Assembly (NCBI RefSeq): GCF_003467445.1
Contig: NZ_QSGS01000002.1
Location: 1-64,000, forward strand
Source: Exiguobacterium sp. AM39-5BH
GTDB lineage: Bacteria; Bacillota; Bacilli; Exiguobacteriales; Exiguobacteriaceae
DNA length: 64,000 nucleotides
Direction of reading: 5' to 3'
Both the position numbers and the translations under genes were made by a program. Below, in pieces: positions 56,445 to 64,000 of the stretch (positions are counted from its first letter, which is position 1; the number at the start of each line of letters is the position of its first letter). The notes below the pieces were generated by a model, which was not told the DNA's origin, did not search any database, and worked only from the letters and a program-made list of their open reading frames with translations.

Positions 56445-58272
56445 GATGCTTCACCCTCGCTTGTTCTTCTTCTCGTTTTGCCGAATTCCACCGGTCCATC
56501 GTGCCAACTAAATAACCGGTAATCCGGCGAATCCGTTCAATTCTGTCGTGTTCGCCACACGTCGGGCAAGATTCATCAATGATGCCTTCAAGGCCACAGT
56601 TTGCGCAACGATCGACAGGATGGTTGATTGAACCATAGCCGATGTTTTCGGTCCGCATGAGCCGGACGATCGCTTCGACCGCTTCCGGATTATAGGCGAG
56701 CGATCCGTCCACTTCGACGTAAGTGATGTGCCCCGCGTCACAGAGCGCATGATAAGGCGCTTCAAGTCGGATTTTTTCACGGATTGAAACAGATTGGTAC
56801 ACCGGTACGTGAAACGAGTTCGTATAAAACGCACGATCGGTCACACCCTCGACGATTCCGAACGACTGCTGGTCCTTTAATACAAACTTCCCAGACAACC
56901 CTTCGGCCGGGGTGGCCAAGAGCGAAAAGTTTAAATCATGCTGCTCCGACGCCTGTCTCATCCGGTCACGTAAATGTGTGACGATATCGAGTCCGAGACG
57001 TTCCGCTTCCCGTGAATCGGCATGCGTACCACCTGTGAGCACGCGCAGCGCTTCGGCGAGACCGATGAATCCGACGGACAACGTCCCTTGCTTCAGTACG
57101 TCCCGCAACTCTGCTTCCGCCTGGAGTCTCTCGCTGTCCCTCCAGACGTGCTGAGCGTAAAGGAAGCGGAACTCGTCGGCATGACGCTTCCCTTGATAGT
57201 CGAACCGTTCGAGCAGTTGCTCGATAGCGACGTCGACGTAGGCGTCGAGCGTCTCATAAAATGAATGGATGTCTGAAGCGACGAGTGCCATCTTGACCAA
57301 ATTCAAGGTCGAGAATGATAAATTGCCACGTCCGAGTGACGTCTCGGCCCCGTGACGATTTCCCATGACTCGGGTCCGGCATCCCATATAGGCCACTTCC
57401 GAGGCGTGCGTCCCGTCATAATAGTGCAAGTTGAACGGGGCGTCGACGAACGAGAAGTTCGGGAATAGCCGCTTGCCCGTCACACGGCATGCGAGACGGA
57501 ACAAGTCGACGTTCGGATCGTTCTCATGAAAATTGACGCCCTCTTTTACTTTAAAGATTTGAATCGGGAAAATCGGCGTCTCCCCGTTGCCGAGCCCTCG
57601 CTCGGTCGCATGCAACAACTCGCGGATGAAAATTCGGCCCCAACGGCTCGTGTCGGTCCCATAGTTGATGGATACGAACGGTACTTGGCCGCCTCCTCGC
57701 GAATGCATCGAATTGGCGTTATGGATGAACGCCTCGCACGCTTGATACGTTGCCATAATTGTCTCGGTCTCAGCGACTTCGAGAAGTTGCTCGGTCGACC
57801 ATTCGACCGGCAACTTCTTTAACCGCTCAAGTTGACGTTCATACGTTTTTTCGACGTATGGCGCTAAATCGACATCGAACATCGGGAACGCTTGACCCCC
57901 GTGTTGCATATTCTGGTTCGCTTGAAGAATGATCGAAGCGAGTGCCATCGCCGAACGGATATCCTGTGGCGGACGGATCGTCCCGTGACCGGTATGAAAT
58001 CCGTTCGTCAGCAACTCGCCGAGCGGGATTTGACAACATGTCGTCGATCCCGTCACGTAATAGTCGGCGTCGTGGATGTACAAAAAGTTGTCTGCGACGG
58101 CCTGACGTGTCCGCTCTGACAACAAATACGTTGTCGACAGCTGTTTCGATACTTCCGAGGATAATCGTGCCAGTTTACCGAGTGGTGATTTTCCGTCGAC
58201 GTTGGCGTTCTCTTGTACAAGATCTTGATCTGGGAGAACACAGACATCTTCATAAAGCTGGAGCATATTCAC
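56422..58272 (-). CDS. nrdD: Anaerobic ribonucleoside-triphosphate reductase
   Basis: A 616-residue class III reductase that makes deoxynucleotides without oxygen. The glycyl radical region is RRITGYLVGTMDRWN. Zinc cysteines are CANCG and CPTCG shortly before it. Active-site parts NNANSMHSRGGGQVPF-type (here HNANSMHSRGGGQ) and GCRTRVMGNRHG are clear. The usual N-terminal ATP-cone (about 90 residues) is missing: the protein begins directly at the catalytic core. The start is GTG at 58272 or the ATG two codons later. Two NrdR boxes lie upstream. Confidence 0.95.
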   Translation of the reverse strand: MNMLQLYEDVCVLPDQDLVQENANVDGKSPLGKLARLSSEVSKQLSTTYLLSERTRQAVADNFLYIHDADYYVTGSTTCCQIPLGELLTNGFHTGHGTIRPPQDIRSAMALASIILQANQNMQHGGQAFPMFDVDLAPYVEKTYERQLERLKKLPVEWSTEQLLEVAETETIMATYQACEAFIHNANSMHSRGGGQVPFVSINYGTDTSRWGRIFIRELLHATERGLGNGETPIFPIQIFKVKEGVNFHENDPNVDLFRLACRVTGKRLFPNFSFVDAPFNLHYYDGTHASEVAYMGCRTRVMGNRHGAETSLGRGNLSFSTLNLVKMALVASDIHSFYETLDAYVDVAIEQLLERFDYQGKRHADEFRFLYAQHVWRDSERLQAEAELRDVLKQGTLSVGFIGLAEALRVLTGGTHADSREAERLGLDIVTHLRDRMRQASEQHDLNFSLLATPAEGLSGKFVLKDQQSFGIVEGVTDRAFYTNSFHVPVYQSVSIREKIRLEAPYHALCDAGHITYVEVDGSLAYNPEAVEAIVRLMRTENIGYGSINHPVDRCANCGLEGIIDESCPTCGEHDRIERIRRITGYLVGTMDRWNSAKREEEQARVKHHARPIRT

Positions 58273-58283
58273 TCCGCATCACC

Positions 58284-58299
58284 TCACTATATATTGATT
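58284..58299. promoter_or_regulatory. NrdR box 1 upstream of nrdD
   Basis: TCACTATATATTGATT has the full NrdR core CTATATATTGA (consensus acaCwAtATaTwGwgt). It lies 12 bases from the nrdD GTG start. Confidence 0.75.
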
Positions 58300-58324
58300 T
58301 TTATCGAGTTATCAGCTCGATTGA

Positions 58325-58340
58325 ATTCCATATATAGATT
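58325..58340. promoter_or_regulatory. NrdR box 2 upstream of nrdD
   Basis: AATTCCATATATAGATT contains a near match to the NrdR core (one mismatch). It is 41 bases, about four helical turns, from box 1. NrdR needs two boxes on the same face, which supports the pair. Confidence 0.6.
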
Positions 58341-58403
58341 ATGTCACGTTTTCCTGGGAAGTAGTGAAGTCTAAATTGTGAGCATTAAGTGTGACGTATT
58401 CGC

Positions 58404-58440
58404 AAAAAAAATAGCCGAGCCCTCATCTGGACTCGACCAT
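58404..58440 (-). terminator. Terminator after formate/nitrite transporter
   Basis: GGTCGAG...CTCGGC stem on the minus strand followed by TATTTTTTTT. Confidence 0.75.
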
Positions 58441-58458
58441 TTCTTAATATGAACCATA

Positions 58459-59310
58459 TCACAACTCTTTAGCAGGCTTTACGATTTTAAATTCGACTTC
58501 TTCTTTTTCTTCTGACTCTTGGGCTTCACGCAAGCCTTTCGCGTTCAACCACGTATAAATCGCACCCATAAACAAGGCACCACCGATAATGTTACCAAAC
58601 GTCGCCGGAATCAAATTGTGGATGGCACCGGCAAAGCTAATCGCCTCAGGATGTGGGACGACAAGAGTAAGCGCGAACAAGACGAAGTTGGCAATGACGT
58701 GATCAAACCCTGACGCGAAGAAGACGGCGACGAGGAAAATCATCGAGAAGATTTGAGCGAACTCATTTTTCATTTGTTTTGGTAGGAAGATCGCGAGACA
58801 GACCATCCAGTTGCAGAAGATAGCACGGAAGAAAATCTCGACTGTCGTGTGATGCATCTTACTCTCGACGACCGCGAACAGCCAGTTGTCCATCCCGAGT
58901 TCTTGAATGACCCCGGTCGGCGCGAGCAACAAGGCGAACAAGACACCACCAAGCGCATTTCCAACAAAACAGAGTAACCAGACAAGCATCGTGTCGCTGA
59001 GCGTCGTATAACCGCGCATCGTCGAAGTCGTGAAATACATCGTGTTTCCCGTGAACAGTTCTGCTCCACCGTAGATGATCATGACAAGGGCAATCCCGAA
59101 TGAGAACCCACCGATAAGTGTAGTGAACGGAGAATCGATCAAATACATTCCGTTGACAACTTTCAAAGTAAAAATAGAAGCGAATCCAATAAAGATCCCC
59201 GCGAGCATTGCCCGTAAAAAGTATTCCATTGGCCGATAATGAATCATTTGCGAAGATGCTTGAGCTTTCTTACGCAACGATTCGAGTGCATGGATTTCCA
59301 TTGATGCCAT
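58459..59310 (-). CDS. Formate/nitrite transporter family channel
   Basis: A 283-residue FNT-family protein with six helices. Family marks: FTLKVVNGMYLIDSPFTTLIGGFSFGIAL, then AELFTGNTM, CFVGNALGGVLFALLLAP, and FRAIFCNWMVCLAIFLP. Pores of this family carry formate, nitrite or hydrosulfide. A Rex box over the promoter suggests use in fermentation, so formate (FocA-like) is more likely than nitrite, but no pfl or nir genes are here to settle it. Gene lies directly upstream of nrdDG in direction of transcription, with a terminator between. Confidence 0.92.
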   Translation of the reverse strand: MASMEIHALESLRKKAQASSQMIHYRPMEYFLRAMLAGIFIGFASIFTLKVVNGMYLIDSPFTTLIGGFSFGIALVMIIYGGAELFTGNTMYFTTSTMRGYTTLSDTMLVWLLCFVGNALGGVLFALLLAPTGVIQELGMDNWLFAVVESKMHHTTVEIFFRAIFCNWMVCLAIFLPKQMKNEFAQIFSMIFLVAVFFASGFDHVIANFVLFALTLVVPHPEAISFAGAIHNLIPATFGNIIGGALFMGAIYTWLNAKGLREAQESEEKEEVEFKIVKPAKEL

Positions 59311-59360
59311 GTCACAAACCCTTCTTTCTGTTGAAATAATCCACTATAATAAGAACAAAC

Positions 59361-59378
59361 TTGTGAAATCATTAACAA
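59361..59378. promoter_or_regulatory. Rex operator upstream of the FNT channel gene
   Basis: TTGTGAAATCATTAACAA matches TTGTGAANNNNTTCACAA at all but one fixed position. It overlaps the -35 position for a -10-like TATAGT (minus strand, 59343-59348). Confidence 0.7.
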
Positions 59379-59470
59379 TATAAGCTTAAATCCAAAAAAT
59401 TGCAATTGTACATATAAGGTAGTGCTGCATTATTAACATCGTAATCGTTTACATTTGTCAAATTTGTGAC

Positions 59471-59497
59471 AAAAAACGACCCTTCGAAAAGGGCCGT
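59471..59497 (-). terminator. Terminator of L25/Ctc gene
   Basis: CGGCCCTTTTCGAAGGGTCG followed by TTTTTTG on the minus strand. Confidence 0.85.
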
Positions 59498-59507
59498 AGT
59501 GAACTGC

Positions 59508-60158
59508 TTATTCGTTGTCTTCCGAAGAGTCTTTATTCGTAGTTTCTGAAGGCTCTTCTTTCGCTTCCGACTCTTCTTCTGTAGTCGTGTCTGCTTCAAG
59601 GTCTTCAAGCGCGACCGGTTCGTTCACAGATGCGATTTGGAGCTCTCCATCTGAGACGATGTCATAGTCTTTGTTCTCTGGAATATCAGCTACCGTGACC
59701 GAGTCACCGATCCCGAGTTCTGATACGTCGAGTTCGATGCGTTCTGGAATGTTGGCTGGTGTCGCTGATACTGTAACTTTATAAAGCGTTTGTGCTAAGA
59801 AGCCACCTTCTTTGACACCTTTTGCCTCGCCGACTAATGTGACGTCCGCTTCGACTTCCGTCGCTTCGTCCATCTTCACAGCCATGAATTCGACGTGCTT
59901 GTATTCATTCGTAAATGGGTCAACTTCAGTTCCGTGAACGAGCGTATTCACTTTACTGCCATCGATGTTCAACTCGATTAACGCGTTGTCACCGTGTTCG
60001 CGAAGAATTTTGCGAAGCGCCATTTCTTCGAATGCGACTGGTGTGCTCTCGACTTTATAGCCGTAGACGACACCTAGCACCTTTCCTTCTTTACGTAAGT
60101 TAGCACGGACCGAACGTGGTCGTAATTCCCGTTTCGTTACATTAAGTTTGTCTGCCAT
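59508..60158 (-). CDS. ctc: 50S ribosomal protein L25/general stress protein Ctc
   Basis: A 216-residue two-domain L25. The N-terminal 5S rRNA-binding domain ([21 protein letters not shown] and VVYG) is followed by the TL5/Ctc C-terminal domain ([34 protein letters not shown]). The last 30 residues are an acidic tail. In B. subtilis Ctc is a sigma-B stress gene and binds ribosomes under stress. A candidate sigma-B promoter lies about 105 bases upstream. Ribosome binding site AGGGGG. Confidence 0.93.
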   Translation of the reverse strand: MADKLNVTKRELRPRSVRANLRKEGKVLGVVYGYKVESTPVAFEEMALRKILREHGDNALIELNIDGSKVNTLVHGTEVDPFTNEYKHVEFMAVKMDEATEVEADVTLVGEAKGVKEGGFLAQTLYKVTVSATPANIPERIELDVSELGIGDSVTVADIPENKDYDIVSDGELQIASVNEPVALEDLEADTTTEEESEAKEEPSETTNKDSSEDNE

Positions 60159-60262
60159 AATCTTTTCCCCCTACTGGTTTATCGATCATGTCTACATCTT
60201 GAGGGTGAGGCAGTGAAAGAGCCACCTCTCAACCTCGATGCGTTGAGTGACATGTGTATATT

Positions 60263-60288
60263 GTTCCCATAGCCACTCAGACATAAAC
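60263..60288 (-). promoter_or_regulatory. Candidate sigma-B promoter of ctc
   Basis: On the minus strand GTTTAT (60283-60288), 14-base spacer, GGGAAC (60263-60268). The sigma-B consensus is GTTTAA, 12-15 bases, GGGWAT. Five of six positions fit in each box. ctc is a classic sigma-B target. Confidence 0.5.
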
Positions 60289-60321
60289 GTTACAACCGGT
60301 TAAAAAAAGATTACAAGCGTG

Positions 60322-62124
60322 TCACATCACCCGTTTGAACAACTTCTCCAGTTCGTACGTGCTCCATTTCACCAGAATTGGACGCCCGTGCGGACACGTG
60401 TACGGGGACGTCGTCTGATTGAGGTCGTGCAGCAACTGGCGCATCATTTCATGGTTTAATGGATGGTTTGCCTTAATCGAGCGTTTGCATGCCATTAAAA
60501 TCGAGGCGTCTTCTCGATATTTGGCGAGATTGACGGAGCGGTCCCGAATCGCCATCTCAATCAAATCGCGGACCGTCCCTTCCAAATCGTGCTGTGGATA
60601 CCACGTCGGAATCTCCCGGACGAGGAACGTGTTACCACCGAACGGCTCCAATTCGAGACCCGTTTCTTTCAAGAGCGGAGCAACTTCTTCAATCGCGAGC
60701 GTCTCTTCTTGCGTGAACTCGAGCGTGAGTGGGAGCAGCAACAATTGATATTCCTTGTCCGGATTCCCGAGTTGCTCATAAAACAATTCATACTTGATCC
60801 GCTCCTGGGCGGCGTGTTGGTCGATGACATACATGCCGTCTTCGGCACCGCAGACGATATAGCTCGCATGCAATTGGCCGATGACGTCGAGCGGCGGCAA
60901 CCGCTCTCCTTTCGTATCCATTGTGTCCGATTCACTAATCGGGTCAATCGGTTCAGGTGCTTCGTTGACGAGCGGCGTCGGCGACCACCGGCTTGGTGAC
61001 GTGATCGGCTCACGGGGAATCGGATAGTTCCACGTCGGCGGTTCGTCCGTGACGGGAGCCCGTTCGACCGTGAAATCAAGCCGCTCTTGTTCGGTCCGAT
61101 TGATAGCTCGCTCTTTCGGTTTGACCGATGGGATTAAACGCTGTTCCCGTAGTGTCAGTTGGACCGTCTCACGAATCAACTGGCATAGTTCTTTTTCTTT
61201 CGAGAGTCGGACTTCCCGTTTTGTCGGATGGACGTTGACATCAATCAACATCGGGTCCATGTTCACTTCGAGTACGGCGATTGGATAACGACCAATCGGG
61301 AGTAGCGTATGGTAGCCTTCGAGCACACTTTGGGTCAAAGCAAAGTTTTTGATACTCCGTCCGTTTAAGATGAGCGTCACATACTGCTTGTTCGACCGTG
61401 TCACTTCCGGACGGACGAGATAGGCGCTCAAGCTATAGTCGTTCGTCTTGCTCGAGGCGGTGACGATTTGCGCCGCGACTTGACGTCCGTATATGGCGAG
61501 CATGACTTGCTTGATGTCGCCGTTTCCGCTCGTCCGCAGGAGTTCCTTGTCTTCATGGAACGCCGTGAGACGGACTTCCGGATGAGACAGAGCGATTCGG
61601 TTCAACGTATCGGTGATGCTCGCGAGCTCGGTCGCCGATGTCTTCAAATATTTGAGTCGGGCCGGTGTATTGAAGAACAATTGACTGACCGTAATCTCCG
61701 TCCCGACATTCGCCGCGGCCGGGGTTTGCGCCGTGACGATGCCGCCTTGGAGTGTCATCTCAAAGCCGTCCTCTTCGGTTCGGCGCGACTTCAGAATCAC
61801 ATGGCTGACCGAAGCGATTGAAGCGAGCGCTTCACCTCGAAAGCCGAGCGTGCGAATCCGGAACAAATCGTGCTCGTCCCGAATCTTGCTCGTCGCATGG
61901 CGCAGAAAGGCGCGCGGGGCGTCCTCTTCATAAAATCCGTGCCCGTTATCCCGGACTTTGATCAGGCGAATCCCGGCTTCTTCCAAATCGACTTCAATTT
62001 TCGTGGCACCGGCGTCAATCGCGTTCTCGACGAGTTCTTTGACGACCGAGGCCGGGCGTTCCACGACTTCCCCGGCAGCGATTCGGTTGGCCAGCTGTTC
62101 CGGTAATTCTTGAATGATTCCCAT
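60322..62124 (-). CDS. mutL: DNA mismatch repair protein MutL
   Basis: A 600-residue MutL. The GHKL ATPase has ELVENAIDAGATKIEV, VRDNGHGF and the RHATSKI, TLGFRGEALASI motifs. The C-terminal dimerisation domain carries the nicking-endonuclease motif DQHAAQERIKYE, with ACKRSIKANHPL and CPHGRP downstream. It nicks the new strand after MutS finds a mismatch. It starts nine bases after the mutS stop. Confidence 0.97.
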   Translation of the reverse strand: MGIIQELPEQLANRIAAGEVVERPASVVKELVENAIDAGATKIEVDLEEAGIRLIKVRDNGHGFYEEDAPRAFLRHATSKIRDEHDLFRIRTLGFRGEALASIASVSHVILKSRRTEEDGFEMTLQGGIVTAQTPAAANVGTEITVSQLFFNTPARLKYLKTSATELASITDTLNRIALSHPEVRLTAFHEDKELLRTSGNGDIKQVMLAIYGRQVAAQIVTASSKTNDYSLSAYLVRPEVTRSNKQYVTLILNGRSIKNFALTQSVLEGYHTLLPIGRYPIAVLEVNMDPMLIDVNVHPTKREVRLSKEKELCQLIRETVQLTLREQRLIPSVKPKERAINRTEQERLDFTVERAPVTDEPPTWNYPIPREPITSPSRWSPTPLVNEAPEPIDPISESDTMDTKGERLPPLDVIGQLHASYIVCGAEDGMYVIDQHAAQERIKYELFYEQLGNPDKEYQLLLLPLTLEFTQEETLAIEEVAPLLKETGLELEPFGGNTFLVREIPTWYPQHDLEGTVRDLIEMAIRDRSVNLAKYREDASILMACKRSIKANHPLNHEMMRQLLHDLNQTTSPYTCPHGRPILVKWSTYELEKLFKRVM

Positions 62125-62133
62125 CGACTCACC

Positions 62134-64000
<1,867 letters not shown>

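Noticed and set aside
60160..60320. Riboswitch or L25 autoregulatory leader before ctc
   Set aside because: Some short stems can be drawn, but I could not match a known leader; the promoter-like signal explains the spacing.

Overview
The window looks like a stretch of chromosome from a low-GC-phylum Gram-positive bacterium (Bacillota) of moderate GC content, most like Exiguobacterium. This is inferred from strong AGGAGG-type ribosome binding sites, rho-independent hairpins after most operons, cre, Rex and NrdR boxes, a fruRKA operon, a Ctc/L25 gene, a secreted thermolysin-like protease, and the set miaA-hfq plus mutS-mutL. It is essentially core and metabolic chromosome. One IS200/IS605-family transposon is present. 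I saw no prophage, CRISPR array, rRNA or tRNA gene.

Layout. 0-7 kb: acetyltransferases, a Gfo/Idh/MocA oxidoreductase, an OsmC protein, cardiolipin synthase, a PAS-GGDEF diguanylate cyclase and a chemoreceptor remnant. 7-11 kb: fructose operon fruR-fruK-fruA with tandem operators and a cre-like site in its promoter. 11-13.7 kb: a hydrolase, then the IS element with tnpA and a frameshifted tnpB. 14-19.6 kb: adhE with a Rex box, a MarR regulator, a YebC/PmpR protein and a Na+/H+ antiporter. 19.7-25.6 kb: glutamate synthase gltB-gltD. 26-31 kb: a TspO-like protein, aldo/keto reductase, a DAO-type flavoprotein, Bax-inhibitor-1 and PfpI proteins, and a quinone oxidoreductase. 31.5-36 kb: thyA-folA, a second diguanylate cyclase and fumC. 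36-41 kb: a nuclease-rich block (RNase HI-like, 5'-3' exonuclease, YhaM) with a CobW GTPase, then hfq and miaA. 41-47.5 kb: UreI/AmiS-like channel, PPK2, neutral protease, an ABC exporter and a GDSL hydrolase. 47.5-53.3 kb: a candidate amino-acid racemisation cluster. 53-64 kb: HtrA, FAH, anaerobic ribonucleotide reductase nrdDG, a formate/nitrite channel, L25/Ctc, mutL and the 3' part of mutS.

The most interesting unit is 47.6-53.3 kb. A GNAT acyltransferase overlaps an enolase-superfamily enzyme resembling N-succinyl-Arg/Lys racemase. A regulator is divergent to them, followed by an NhaC-type transporter and an M20 amidohydrolase. GNAT + racemase + M20 deacylase are the three enzymes of the known N-succinyl route from D- to L-amino acids. 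The regulator/racemase gap and the nhaC promoter share an 11-bp tandem repeat built on GTCGTTA, which suggests one regulon. A second theme is redox and anaerobic control: Rex boxes before adhE and the formate/nitrite channel, NrdR boxes before nrdDG.

Quality caveat. At least ten conserved genes (tnpB, adhE, marR-like, DAO flavoprotein, quinone oxidoreductase twice, thyA, ABC permease, htrA, mutS) are each broken by a one-base indel, mostly in short homopolymers. Each complete gene returns to a normal length when the base is corrected. This looks more like assembly error than biology, so I annotate these as full genes with the break noted.
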